Below are positions 21,936-35,289 of a stretch of DNA of 64,000 nucleotides, one piece after another; positions within the stretch are counted from its first letter, which is position 1, and each line of letters begins with the position of its first letter. Source of the stretch: Archilochus colubris (Eukaryota > Chordata > Aves > Apodiformes > Trochilidae); the NCBI GenBank assembly GCA_023079485.1, contig CM041115.1, forward strand, positions 27,467,505-27,531,504, written 5' to 3'. The notes beneath the pieces are model-generated. The model was not told the origin of the DNA, did not search any database, and saw only the letters and a list, made by a program, of their open reading frames with translations. The position numbers were made by a program, and so were the translations under genes.

Positions 21936-24134
21936 TGATCTCTGGTCCCGCTGGGGCTCAGCTCTGAGTTGGGGTCCCTGAGTTTAGGGACCCCCTCAGC
22001 ACAACGTGACCCAGCCCTCCCCTCAGGCTCACCTCAGGCCTCCTCACCAGTGCTGGTGCCTCTCCAGCTGATAGGTTAAAAGGCACTGTGTTGTTTCGTC
22101 TTGGAGAATCTTCCATTTCCTGAGGCGCTGCATTGTGATTCGGGCTAAACTTCGAGTGCTTGTTTTATTTTATTTTTTTCCCCCCTCAGTTATGTTTTCT
22201 TGTTTGCATGTGTGGGAATGTATGTTTTTAAAAATACATTTTTTATGATGATTTCTTGGACCACCATCTGATGTTTTACAGACCACAGCTTGAGAAACTT
22301 TTTCCTAGAATGTTTTGCCCTTTTATGTGTGGAATGAAATCCAAGATCCTTAAATCTTGCCATTCCTCAGCTATCTACAAAAATCTGTGAAAGCCACAAA
22401 CCAAGTGTTTTGTTTCCTTCTAAGTCCACAAAACATGACATCCAACTGTTTTTCACAAAATGACAGCGTGGGTGATTAAAAGATGTAAACTCTTTTGATG
22501 ACTGATGTGGATTTGAGTATAATTCTAAATTACAGAATGTTCACATTGTGAAATGGAAGGAACAAAAAGAGAAAAAGGAATTGTATAAAAGAATATAGAG
22601 ATGTGCCAGCAATTATATCCTTTTGTTTCTGGATAAAGATTAACTTTGAATCTTACACTACTGTTTACTTTGTCTCATCTTTCTTATGCTCTATGCATCC
22701 ATGAGTGCAGAAAGTTCCTCATTAATGCTCTAGAGATGATCGAAAGGAATACCTGCAAGTCAGAGAAGAGTTCTTGGGTTAAGGATGCATTATGTTTATG
22801 AGTCCTTTTTGTGCTTCCATCAGAAGTGCTCTGGCTCTGAGTCTCTTCTTGGCCCCTTTCTAGAATTCAATAAATAAATACTGACTGTTCTGGAGTGAAC
22901 ATGTATGACTAGTCCTGATCTACATAAGCCTACAATGTGTGCCTGCCCAGTTCTGCAGCCAAGCTATCTGAGTCTTTGCAGGAGTCTGTTTACTGCCAGT
23001 GTTCCATCCCAAAGAAGGCACAGTCTGTGCAGGAATAAGGCAGGTGTCCCATGGATAAAGTCTCCATTATTGAGTAATTAAGAGCTATGCTGTGTTCACA
23101 AAAGGGGCTGAATTCAATAGTCGGTTTGAATAGCTTCATTTTTCATTATCAATTTAATTTTAACATATATATGATAGTGATATTGCTCAGGTAGTTTACT
23201 GAACAGATTTTCAGGACATCTGTATTCAGATAATTCTGGAAGTGTAAGTGCATACATAGTACAGTTGAGAGATAGAAGTACTGTGAGGAAGGGCTGTCTG
23301 CAAGTTGTTGCAAACTTTATTTTAGAGTGACGGTGTCTTTTGAAAACAATCTACAGCTTCTTCTGATCATAACTAGGAGGTTTGAAGGATTTTAGAAATA
23401 ACATGTTGGCCAAGATCAAATTTTTTTTGGTTTCAGATAGTATTTGATAATGCTTTTGATCCAGAGTTGAACATCTTAATAAGGCATCTTAAAGCTTTTG
23501 TTTTCCAGTTTCCTCAAGCTTTGAATATAATGCAAAATAGTATTCATAACTTTTAGTTATAAATTTTTACATTATTGTTTTGGAAAGCTGTGTGATTCCA
23601 AGTATTTTTTTTTTTTAATTTTATTTTACAGTCCCTTTCCCACTCTTATCTGTGTGTTTGGTGATGTGAAAGAGGGATTATGTTACATTTTGCAATTACA
23701 AACTAAAGATATTTGAGATCAGGTAATATTATTTTCTTTTAAAACAGTTTTATTGGTTCATAGTTACAGTAACTGAAGAAGCAGACTCTTCCCCCTTTCC
23801 ACCTGGTGTTCCTTGTATTGCTGTTGCCCTTAGGATTGTCATGTTCCTCCTTCCTCTTCTCATGTCCCGTCAAGAAGGCACGTCTATGTGTGTAAATTGT
23901 ATTCCTCATTGTTGTGTAAAAAGAGAATAAAGAAATTTGGCAGAAAATACACGCCCTTGCAATCCAGCTGACCCTCAGATATGAAAGGAGCTTGGGACAG
24001 CTGGGTTTAGATTCTGAGTGATAGCCAATTTATCTTTAGTAGGCCACAAAACAACAGTCCAGATGCACTATTAACACCACACGACCCATCCAGTTGTGCT
24101 TAATAGGAACTGATGCGGGCACACACGGGAGTTC

Positions 24135-24700
24135 TGTAAGATTCGTCACCACTACATTAATAAATAGTGTAATTTATTAAAGCAACAGTATACAGCTTCT
24201 TTGGATTGCCAGTGATAAATGTACTGCCTGCAAAGCACATACAGAATACCTGCGTTCAGAGTAATACAGCTTGGGCAAAAAGCTGCATGAAGCAAGTGAC
24301 TGTACAGAGAATTCCCTGGGGGAGCCAACCTGGCCAAAACGTGTGTGAATCACCCGGTGGGGGCACTATCGGGCCAAAACTGTGAGTGAGAGTGATCCTG
24401 CAGAGATTTACACAGAGGCTCCACAGAGATTCACATTATTCCTGGGGACACGCTTGATTCAGTCAAGTCTTATCCAGAGGCATCCCAGTGAGCGGGAAGA
24501 GAGGCTCAGCCCAAAGACTGGTCCCAGAATTCAGGCATATCCCCGTGATAGTATCTTCCTTGACATCTTTCCCCTGTTGGCTTTCTTTGTACTATTTCAC
24601 CTGACAGGTGGAGATTGTGTGACTCTAGTCAAGCATATCTTTATCCTGGTTGATGCAAAGTTCTCTCACTTTGCACTCAAAGGTATAGGCTAGAGAAAGT
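24135..24700 (-). mobile_element. Possible LTR-like repeat, boundaries uncertain
   Basis: The compositional style differs from surrounding intron. A TGTAAGATTC start is followed within 40 bases by TTTATT, which on the minus strand is an AATAAA-type signal near an LTR end. I found no matching terminal inverted repeat. The only candidate duplication is weak (GAGTTC at the left, AAGTTC near 24656). It may be an old LTR in minus orientation; it could also be unique intronic DNA. Confidence 0.3.
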
Positions 24701-26874
24701 GCTGGCTCAGTGAGGGGTGGTTGCACCTTGGTGATGCTTATCTTTTTGGGTGGAGTTTTTGTATTATAGTGAGATTGTAATGGGCAAAGTTCACCTTAAG
24801 GACAGCATTATATCAACAGGTGGCAGGTTGTTGGCCCAAGGTATCAACTGCAGTCAGTTGGTATTGTTGCCACAGTGCATGGCCACAGCTCTCCACTCCA
24901 CTCCCACCTCCATGCAGTTTCTCTTGAAAGCAGTCATGGTACACTAACCACAATGCACCTGCTGCAAATGCTGTATCTTTACTTAAAAATACCAATATTT
25001 GTATTTAAGTCATTTGCAGGAATTATTGCCATTATTCCACAATTGCATGTTTGTCTCAGGTAGTAATTTATTGGCCCTTAGTCTATTGTTCCAGTTTGCA
25101 GCTCATACTAGTAAGTAAAACCCCATGCTGCTCTTTTACAGTTCAGACTAGTTACTCTTTTAATTTTCTTTCTCTCCTCTCTGGCCAACCAGGATGATTG
25201 CTTAACTCTGACTGTCCTAGTCTGATCAGAGATTGCTTCTTTCCTGAAAGTCCACATATGATGTTGTCACAATTTCCCTCCATCTATCCACGCTCTGTTG
25301 ATTTACAGAAAAATTCTGCTATCTCATTTGGAAGGAGAATTGAATTCCTTTGAGGAGTACACCACTTCTGATATTCTTTTTGTATGGGAGAGTTAGAAGG
25401 AGGACTTCCAGGGCTAAAAACTTCTAACTTTTGGAGATATTGTTAGGAACAGGCTCTTCAGTGTTGCTTCTCCAAAGTGAACTTCACTAACTGAAAGAAA
25501 GGTTGTGAGGTTAATGAATTACTTGCTTTGTGTATGTGCATACAAGCAGAAAGCTTTAGCACTATTTTTAATTGACAGATTTTGTTCTTTGCACACCTTA
25601 TTTCAGAAATCTTTGAGACATATCAGAACATTACATTCTTTATTTATGAGGTTTTGATATGGAGAAGAGTAGCTCAGTAATAGTTCTCAAATACTTGACC
25701 TACTCTTACTTTTGTAGAATTAGCAATGAGTAGGGAAGTATTACTGGGGGTCTAGTCTCCTTTTTCCCTAGTCTCTGCTAGGCAAGCAGGGAGAGATGGT
25801 TTCTTTTCCCAGAGCATGTTTTGATCCTCCGTATTTCAGCTACAGCACAGGATCTGAAAAAGGACTTAACATGTTGCTCTTTCAGCTTAATATGTGGTCC
25901 CTTCTGAGGATTTAAATCATATATAAAGATATTGCAATGTCTTCTGAATATTTTTGTTGGTACATATATACGGCATTTCCCAAAACAAATGTCATCAGAG
26001 TTAGACTGTAGATAGTTTTTCCCCTCTTTTTTATTCCAGATTTTCATAAGTATTCAGATAAAAACTGATGCTGGCTGCTAGTAGGTTACTGTCTATTCAG
26101 TAATCTGCTCAGTTGCATTTTCCCTAGAGCCAGAGGAGTTCTGTGAAATCTGCCAGGTTGGTTGGCTCTGTGGCTGATACATCTTGTGAGTGTGAATAGT
26201 GATCTGTTGAGTTTGGAGTTTACAGCTTGCATTTGTCGAACATCGGTTATTTTACTTCTTTGTTTCGTTTCTGAGGTTATTTTTCTGAAATAACTGGTAG
26301 CTCTTGTGACTTTCTAGAGCACATGTTGGAACTAGTAAGCCAGTAAAGAATATAGATAGGATAGTGGTTTGATCCTCTAGTCTATACAGAAAAAAAAATC
26401 CCAATGAGAAAAACTATTTTAAATGTCTTTCTTTTGCAGGTACCTTAGTCGGATAGCTCCAAATGTTCCACCTTCAACCCTGAGAAAGCAGACTGGATTT
26501 CAGAAAAAAGTGGAATGGCTGTAGATTTTTGAGAGCTGAAAAAGTTAATCCTAGACAAAAGCCTGTTCTCAGCTTTAAGTAAGGCCTCACTGGTACTGGA
26601 ATATTAGGAAAAAGAAAATTGCTTATAGTTATTGCAGAACATGTGGTGGCATAGTAAATATCTGCATTCTTACTTTATGCTGCAATAAATAAAGCCTGGA
26701 CATGTAGCCTGGGAGAAATAATACCAAGGAATTGTCTGAGCAGCCAGGTATCAGGTTAGGAAAGCTAAAGCTTTGAATTGAGTAAGTAAATGTAAATACT
26801 TCTATACCTACTGGCAAGCTGAAGATGGACAAGAGCATGTGGCAGGGGGATCAGGAGGAATGTTTTTAAAGTCA

Positions 26875-27076
26875 AAGAAGGTATATTTAGATGGGATAGT
26901 AGGAAGAAATTATTTTCTGTGTGGCTGGTGCCCCCTTCCTGGAAGTGTTCAAGGCTAGATGGATGGAGCTTCGAGCAGCCTGGTCAAGTAGGAGGTGTCC
27001 CTGATGGTGGGAGGGAGGTTAGAACTAGATGATTTTTAAGTTCCCTTCCAACCCAAACCATTCTATAATGCTGTGA
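26875..27076 (+). mobile_element. CR1 LINE 3' fragment, plus strand
   Basis: Recognisable CR1 terminal segment: TTAGATGGGATAGTAGGAAG, TTCAAGGCTAGATGGATGGA, then GTTCCCTTCCAACCCAAACC and a degenerate tail CATTCTATAATG. About 200 bases remain and are non-coding. Confidence 0.88.
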
Positions 27077-27589
27077 AAAATGGCTCCCAGGCTATTTTTA
27101 TTGTACAAATTTTTATATCACTTCCTACTTATAGATTAATTTTCTGAGAGCCAGCTGACCACCTACTTAGCTGCTCATCATATGAAGAATTATCATAATA
27201 CATAAAAGTCATGAGTTTGTAGCATTTTCTTTTTAAGGTAGAGTTCAATCTTCTTGTTAACCATAGTCCTGCATTTGTTAAGAAGATGGGAGACTTCTGA
27301 CAAATCAGGGTGGTTTCTAAAGAACTCAGACTGAATATAAGTCATTGTTCCCTCTACATGCCATCTACAGGATGTATTTTTATTTTTTGCATAGCTGAAG
27401 AGACTAGTACATAGAAGCTGCATAAACTACATACTGAGCTCAGGAAATTGTTGTTGATCTAGAAATTGATCTACATTATTATAATGCATATATATAATAT
27501 GCATATATTCATTGTTATAATGCATAGCCCAAAAGATCTACCTCCCTTCCATACCTGTTAACACTGGCCCTGATTAGGTAATCTAGAGG

Positions 27590-28920
27590 CAATTAGGAGA
27601 AATCTCTGAATTTCGTGCCCTTGTCCCTGTGGGAGATTTTAACTTCTCAGACATCAACTGGGAGTACCATACTTCTGTGAAGAGCAAGACTTGTCACTTG
27701 TGAAGACTTGTCATGGATGATGTGATGCTAAGTTCTGTCTTGATCACAGTGATCACAAAATAGTTGAATTTAAAATTTGTGGTGTAACAAGAAAAAGGTC
27801 CCCAGGGTTGGTATGCTGTGTTTCGGGAGAGCACACTTTAAGCTGCTTAGGGAGCTACTTCACAATGTCCCCTGGGAATCTTCTTTTTAGGGCTCTACGA
27901 GTGTTGGTCAGTCTTGGAGCACCGTTGAAAAGCAGAAGGAGCAGGCCATCCCATTGTGTCACGGATCAAGTAGAGCAGAACACCAGCTTTGCTGAAAAGG
28001 GAACCCTTCTTGGAACTTGGGAGGAAAAAGACTGGATGATGGCTAGAAGCAAGGTCAGGATTTGCAGGAAGATCATGAAGATGTGCTTTTCAAATGCATG
28101 GATTTTTAAAAAATATGTTAATAGCAGAAAGAGGTCCAAGGAAAATACAGGACTCATACTTGCTGGTGCACTGGCAGAGGTGGAGATGTCCAGCACTTTT
28201 GGGGCTCAGTCTTTAAGACTAATGATAGACCTTGGGCTGTCCAGTCCTATGAGACCATGACTGTGGGAACAGTGACTTTCTCTTTGTGGTGACAGAAGTT
28301 GCAAGGGTCCAGCTGTATCAGGTGGATGTTCCTATACCAGTGGGGTCTGGTGGGATTAATTCTGGAGTACTGAATGAACTAGCTGATGTTTTGGCAGGAC
28401 CCCTCTCAATTATTTAGCAGAGGTTTTTGGAGCCTGGGGAGGTCCCCACTAACTGGAAGCTAGACAAAGTTATTCCAGTTTACTGGACTCCTGGGCACTA
28501 CTAAGGAGGGCCCAGGAAACTGCAGACCTCTTAGTCTAACCTCAGCACCTGGAAAAATGATGGAGAAGATGCTACTGAAGCATGCTGCTGAAAGGCAGTT
28601 CAAGGACAATGCAGTCGTCAGTCACAGTCATCACAGATTCACAAGGGGAAAACCCTTCCTCACCAACCTGAGATCCTTCTACAACAAGGTTACCCACCTG
28701 GTGGGTGAAGGCTGTGGATGTGGCTTCTCTGGATTCTAGGAAGACTTCTGATACATTGTCTCACAGCATCCTTATGGACAAGTTGTCCAGCTGTGAGTTA
28801 AACAAATGCACACTGGACTGGCTGAGGAACTGGCATTTCTTTACCAAGAGGGTTGTCAGACACTGGAACAGGCTTCCTAGAGAGGTGGTCAATGCCCCAT
28901 GCCTATCAGTGCCTTAAAAA
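27590..28920 (+). mobile_element. Old internally deleted CR1 LINE, plus strand
   Basis: Read on the plus strand, a VPVGDFNFSDINWEY-like endonuclease segment (about 27628-27675) is followed by degraded ORF2 sequence. At 28557-28739 come RT-like HHRFTRGKPFLTNLRSFYNK blocks. Then (28705-28917) a Lys-Thr-Ser-Asp-Thr-Leu-Ser-His segment and a LDWLRNW segment run directly into the C-terminal [16 protein letters not shown]. The sequence between these, including the catalytic Asp-Asp box, is missing. It has many stops and no clear octamer tail. Confidence 0.8.
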
Positions 28921-30348
28921 ATATTTTTTCTTCCATCTCACTGAGGAAGGGAAGTGAGAAAGTAGCTTGGTAGGCAGCTGGCAGACAGACAAAATTAACC
29001 CAACACATCCAGTTATTATGGATTTTCCAGATAAGACTAAGGCAAGACCTTTTCTTGAGAAACTATGAAACTGAAGGTATGCTGGTCATATGAAGTCTCA
29101 GAAGATAGTGCATTAAAAAATGGGCTAATTAGAAGTAGTAGTTAGGAAGCTTACTCTCCAGTTGACTGAGTAGTGACCATTACTGTGCATTTAGTACTGC
29201 ACAGAAGCTGGAGTCAATTAATTTAAGCAGAAGAAAATAAGTCTGTAGCTGTTTGGTTCTTTCTTCCATGCTTTACTTGAGATTTCATCAGACTTTCAGA
29301 GGACATCTGTTCATATGTATCTCTCCTCCCACAGTGTGCTTTAAACACTTGTCTGTGAAATATTTTGTGGTCCTTTCCTCTAGATTTTAAGGTTTCAAAA
29401 AATAACTTTAGTTCGGTTACTCCCTCAATGCCAGGAACAATTTATAAAATCATTACATATCTGTCTAAGGGAGAATCTATTCTTCTGCTGATTGAAGACT
29501 GTTTGAATTGGAAGTACTTTCAACCACAGTGCACTTTTCTCGTGTATAGGACTTTTTCATTGTCTCTACCGAAAGCAGAGACAAATTTATTAACAGCTGA
29601 TATTGCCATAGCATAAAACTTCAAACTTCAGTAAGTGTTTGATAATTTGCTTTACAGGATAATTGGCTGGGATGCTATATGTTGATATTTCCATGCAATT
29701 TTTCTTCCTTTTTTGGGTCTTGAATGAGCTGCAGACCATAGCTCATGAATAACAAATTTAAGACATGGCCACTAGTGAAAGGTAAATTATGAAAGCAAGC
29801 TAGAGACCCATCTTTCTAGTAATATTTTTCCTTTATTGATGTAATTTTAAGATTTGCCTCTTTGGGCCTATGAAACAGAATATCTGACCGTTCCTTCTCT
29901 TATGTGGCTTGTGACATCTGATTCAAAAATTAAATGTAGAAGGTTAATTTTCACTGATAGTATAAGCATTCTCTCTCCCTCCCCATTAGAACTGATGCTG
30001 TCTTGGACTTGAGATCCATGCTATTTCTTAAGATACCTAAAAAAGCAGATCTGTCTGAATTTGACCTCTAGTTATGTGGTGGTTCTTGCCAAGCAAAATC
30101 AACTTGTAGACTGACTTAATCAAGCTAATGCGTTAATACTGTGAGAGTTACCAAAGGATGTACTCTCTAATACAGTCACATGGTAGTACAAACCAACGCC
30201 AACTTCAGTTATTTTTGAAGTGTGAGGTTATTTTATGTGATGGATATTTCTCTTAAGAAATAATTGTGAGCAAAATAGGACTGGCTTATGTGTGTAAATT
30301 ATGAAAACAAGACTAGAGATATGGGATATCTAGAGAGATCTTTGTCTT

Positions 30349-30374
30349 TCTCTAGTCTCTAGAGAGACTAGAGA
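30349..30374. repeat. Perfect 12-base inverted repeat with 2-base spacer
   Basis: The left arm TCTCTAGTCTCT (30349-30360), spacer AG and right arm AGAGACTAGAGA (30363-30374) are exact reverse complements. Flanking bases repeat parts of the arms (GACTAGAGAT near 30311), which suggests local duplication made the palindrome. Confidence 0.85.
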
Positions 30375-32174
30375 TCTTTGGATATGGGAGAACATAGTGA
30401 GGTTGTGGTGCATTTTAATTACTGAGTAAAAAAGTATCTAATTTTTTAATTTATTCTCTTTAAATAGTTTAGTGAATTGTCTTAGGCTTTTAATCCATTA
30501 GAGCATGCACACAACAGATGTGATGTTATCCGAAAATATTTTTTTGACTGAAACCCATGTAAAATATTAAATTATAGGTAAAAGATGGGTCTCTGAGAGA
30601 GCAGTACTTGATTGGTTCTTTAGTTTGACCAGAGGAGGGAAGTGGGAGTGAGTTTCAGAAAGCTCCTAAACAAATTCTCTTAAAAGCATGGAGAAAATGG
30701 ATCAAATTGAGTGCTGCAAATTATTAAATTGAAATACTAGGTACAAAACAGTTTGTTACTGGATAAGTAATCACAAAGCATGAATGTACTGCTAAAAAGA
30801 GAAATGTGTTTGTTAGGAGTCTGTGTAAGGCAGTCAGAGTTATTCTCCAGGGTACCCTCTTTTTTGAGTAGCTGTGCAGCACACCTAGGTAAACAAAGTT
30901 TGGAAAGATACTCTTGGCTGTTCTGACTTCCTTTCCTGCTTCTATATTTATACAATATTTTATATTTATACTATATTTTTCTATATTTATACTGAATTGA
31001 GTGAGCATTTTGGAGAAGAGCAGCTTGCTCTTTAAACTGGAAAATAGAGCGCTTGGGCCTAAGTTTAGAGCTAAGACGTCTATTGCTAAGTGACTGAATG
31101 TAATTTCATTATTGAGAATAAATACAACCATATAGCTTGCTAATAAGCAAATTAAATAGGATCGTGAACAGTTGGAGAACTTCTGCTCTCATAATGCTCA
31201 GGATCTTTTGGATGGCTACAGAAACAATACTGACTCCTGAGTAGAAATTTGTACTGACTTGGTGTGCAAACTTCATCCAAGCAGGAACTGTGAAGTATCT
31301 TCAGATGTGTCCCAGAACTGAAATGAAAGTGGCATTTTGTCAAGATGATTATTAAACAGCGAAAGGCACTTCAGTTGAATACCGAGAATGGGAAAATGTG
31401 CATGCAGACCTTACTTAAAGTTCTATAATGAATTTTCAAATAGTTATGTCTTTTCTAGAGTGGATTTTACCAAAACAGATGATATTAGAATGGAAAAGAC
31501 ACCAGATGGATGCAGAACATTTTATGTTGGGAAAACTGTGTTCTGTAGTTGTTCTGTAGCTTTAGGCAGCTGGGCAATTTCTTGTCTGTGTTCAGCTTAT
31601 AAAAACACTTTTTCTGAATATAAGGTATATTCGGTTTTTTTCCTCAATATTTAGAAATACTCAGAAGTAGTGTTCTGCATTTGTCATCTTTTTTAATACA
31701 CCTCTCTTAAGGTAGGATCCACGGATGTCTTTTGTGATGTAACTGACTTATTGGAGCGTGTATGGTTTGGAAATGCATCTTCAATAGCTAGATAATTTAT
31801 CTACTGCAACTGTAATGCATTTAAGTTTAGTTTTAAAACTGTGTTCTATAGTGTAATTTGTCATCTTTAGGCAAGCTATACGCTGTGTAGATTCCTGTGA
31901 GCTAGGTAACTGTTGATGTAGTACCTAAAGTTTCAGATCTTCACTGATATATTTAAGCTCTTTGAAGTCAGAGGGCAGCTCAGTGATACCATTGTATATC
32001 ACCTTCCCATGTATGTATGATGTATATCACCTTCCCATAGACCTGTGTAGTTATTTTGAAAAATTAGCATTGTTTCATATTGCTAACCAACACATTGAGT
32101 ACTAGGCTTCTTATGTTAAAAACTTATAAAAGGCCGGGATGTAGTTAATTCTCTTTATAGCAGCAGTTACAGTG

Positions 32175-32660
32175 CTGTGCTTTAGAATGGTGACCAAACC
32201 AATCTTGATAAGACACTAGTGTTTTAGCTGTCATTGAACAGTACTTGTGAAGCATCAAGGACCCCTCTGCTTCTCACTCTGCCAGTAAGTCAGCTGAGGG
32301 TGGGCAAGAGGCTGGGAGGGGATACAGCTGGCACAGCTGACTTGAATTAAGCTGGGCAGTATTTCCTAACATAGGATGCTGTGCTCAGCAGTGAAACTCG
32401 GGAGTTGTTTTCCCAGAGTAGACTTTGCTTGAGACTTGTGTGGCAGTGGTCTGCTGGATGATTGCTTCTGCATCATTTGTTTTCTTCTTTTTTTCCTCTG
32501 TACTTACTGAACCGTCTTTATCTCATATCACAAGGCGGTTTCTTTTTTTTAACCTCTTTTGCTGTTCTGTTCATCTTCTCCAGCCTGCTGCTGGGGAGTG
32601 AGGAAGTAACTGAGTGGTGGCTTACCTGACATCCAGAGTCAAATCTACCATGAAGGTATA
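32175..32660 (+). mobile_element. Old solo LTR-like repeat of avian ERVL type, plus strand
   Basis: The segment from about 32200 (CAAGGACCCCTCTGCTTCTC; GGGTGGGCAAGAGGCTGGGA; ACAGCTGGCACAGCTGAC) to about 32655 (GGGGAGTGAGGAAGTAACTG; GTGGTGGCTTACCTGACATC) matches, from memory, a widespread bird LTR. In that family a CTGTCTTTATCTCA-like segment follows the poly(A) signal; here the equivalent is ACCGTCTTTATCTCAT (32513-32528). The exact ends and the target-site duplication are not recognisable, which fits an old insertion. No viral genes are attached. Confidence 0.65.
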
Positions 32661-35049
32661 ATTTTGTATGACAGCAGCATGAAATCAAGTCATTACCTGG
32701 GGCAGGTCCAGAGGTGTCCTGTAGTAAAGGCTACCAACATTACTATAATGTTACCGTAAACATTTTTAACTTTGCTAGTGGAATGCTTGAAGCCTCTTTA
32801 AGCCTCCTCCAAGAGTTGTTGCAGAGAATTAGTCTTTTCCCCATCCTATTTTCAGAGTACAGTGGTGAACTCAGTATTTAAAGAATTCAGTATTTTGTGA
32901 GGTGCTCATTAGCTATTTTTTAATACAAAAGTATCTTCAGTATTACTAAGGCAGAAACACAGGTTTTGGAAAAGATGGTTCCTGTACATCTATTCCTTCA
33001 TGACTGGTGGTTTGTGCAGACTTCTAGAGATACCTTTAGGAGGATTGTTTCTCTCACTGCTTTACGTGTGGACAGATGCAGTTTTTTACTGTGTCTGGAA
33101 CTGAAGCACCTTAATAAGAGTATTAGGAATTAGATTACCATTTTGAGATATATTCCTAAATTACAAAATGTTCTTTGCCTGTCTTTCTCTATAGGCCTGC
33201 ATCAGCAATGTGATTTTGATTTATGTGTGTAATTTCAAATCTTGGGATGGAGAAAAAGTTCTCAGTATGTAAGATGGGAGACTTTTTTTTTTTTTTCAGA
33301 TCTCTTGAAAGCTGAGTTAAGCATTAACACAATTCAGGAGTTTTTTCTGTTTTTCTAAGCTGCTTGCATATCTCTGTAGTAAATACATTCTAGATTCCCA
33401 AGACATCTTTCTATAATTTGAAACTGAATTTTATTTATTGCACAGAAAATGCAGATGACATTATTGGACAGAATTCTGTCTTTTAGTAGTAACAAGATTT
33501 TTTTATTTGATGATGATACCAGATCAGTAGGCGTGTTGTACAGTTTGATTGACTTCAGTGTAATAACATAGACCTGTTTTAATGTGGTTATGGTGAAAAA
33601 TGGTGATTTTAGTTCATGTAATTCTCACTTTTCATCGTCTTCAAATTCTGGTTAAGACAAAGCATTATTATGTGTAAGTTCTGTCATAGTCTGTCCTGCA
33701 TCTTCTCAAAAGCTGAGGGCTTAGTTTCAGATGTTGGGTAGAGCTTCTGCTACCGTTTCGGATCATACACATGGATCCGTTTTTTGTCAGAAGTTACACT
33801 CAGTTGTCTGTGCTCCATACATAACCATTAAAAGCTGTTTGATTTTAAAGTGGCTAAAACCAGGCGAAGATCATTGTAACACCAAGATACAGATGATTGA
33901 TTAGTTTGGTCTCTGCTACCCAGGACAGTACTGGTAAATGCATCTGTACTTAGATTAGGAGCTTAATTTTTTTGAACTTCTATTATGTATCTCTTTTATT
34001 ATATATCTGACTTACCACTGCTGTGTCTAAGGGTCCAGATCTTTCCTATATTTAGTCAAAATGAGTAGTCATCTCCATTTGAAATACTAATGATATATCT
34101 TTGGCAATTAGACATCTTGCTTTGTAATGAAACTGCTGGATTTCTTTACAGTTACATGAAGTAGGTTCTCACAGTTCACTATATGAGATAAGTAACCTTT
34201 TTTCCTGGGGTATGAAATGCCTGTGGCACCTGGTGAGGGAACTGACCTCCTTTGCCATTTATATCCTTAGCTGAGAAACCTGCTGGCAAAAATAGTCTGA
34301 TCTCATGTGCTTGGTATAAATATGTGCTGGAAATAGAATACGTGTGTGCAACACATTGCAAAAAATAATTATTTAATGGTAAAAAAATATTTTCCACTAG
34401 CTTTTGAAAACAATAAAATGATCATATTGCAGGAGAACTTAGACATACCTGAATCTATATCTGTCTTGTGTTCATGCAGTGGTGTTTTGGAAGTGGGGGG
34501 GCCCCAGGGGTGGCTCCTGTGAGAAGCTGCTGGGAGCTCCCTGGGTTCCAATCCCTGCCCTGCCTCTGCCCAAAGACACGCAGATATGGAAAGCTTCATG
34601 ACCCTCTGAGAGTAACATATTCAAGAAAGGGAAACAAAACTGAAAAAAAAAAAAATTAAAAAAAGAGACCTTCAGAGAAGGAAATTTGAGTTAGTTATAC
34701 TGTAATAGTGCAATGAAAGATGTCTCCTTTTTCTAATTACTTAATTTATTAGAAATCAGAGTAAAACAAACAGCAGCTTGCTCAAAACTGCAGTGTTTTC
34801 ATATTTCTTTGAGTTGAAAGGCTTAGTATAATTTTGTAGGAATGTTCGCTCTGAATATCACTGTATATTTAAGGTTAAAGAAGTAGTTCTTTATTCACTG
34901 TAGCCTTGGAAAATGGGACAGACTCCCAAAGAGTAATACAGAAATAGTGCTCAGGTATGCAGACATATGTTTAGGATGGAAAGAGCTTGGCTAGGGTTTG
35001 AACTATCAAAAGGTGTCAAGAATAACAAGAAGTACTCCTGTAGGTATGT

Positions 35050-35103
35050 AAGGGGTTGGCCTAGACGATCTCTAGAGGCACCTTCTAACTGATGATTCTG
35101 TAC
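35050..35103 (+). mobile_element. CR1 LINE, 3'-end fragment
   Basis: AGGGGTTGGCCTAGACGATC followed by CTAGAGGCACCTTCTAACTG and ATGATTCTGTA is the terminal ~55 bases of CR1 with normal orientation. Confidence 0.8.
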
Positions 35104-35289
35104 CACGCAGAAGTTTAAGGAGTCTGTAGGTCTGCAGCTGTATGGGAATGTCAGCTTTGCTGTGAATGTCAGAGAATAGGCAGAAGTACTCCATTTTCTC
35201 TTTGCTTTGGTCTGCATGAGAAAGGTCAGCTCCCAAGTTTCTGTGCCAAGCAGTAGCAACAAATTAAACAGCAAACCACTGACAGTAGA

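Larger units (their letters stand above)
17744..22070 (-). mobile_element. CR1 LINE, near full length but broken, minus strand, interrupted by a solo LTR
   Basis: On the minus strand this reads in canonical CR1 order: 5' region (near 22070), ORF1 (21935-21186), endonuclease (20495-20066), reverse transcriptase (19163-18305), ORF2 C-terminus (18320-17834) and the 3' tail of octamer repeats (17765-17744). The span is 4,327 bases. Removing the 304-base nested LTR and one 6-base duplication leaves about 4.0 kb, and about 0.45 kb of reverse-transcriptase sequence is missing. That is close to the ~4.5 kb of a complete CR1. Frameshifts and stops make it non-autonomous. Most CR1 copies are heavily 5'-truncated, so a copy retaining ORF1 is uncommon. 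Confidence 0.93.

Noticed and set aside
31990..32040. Duplicated TGTATATCACCTTCCCAT segment
   Set aside because: A single short tandem duplication in unique intron; no element or structure attached.
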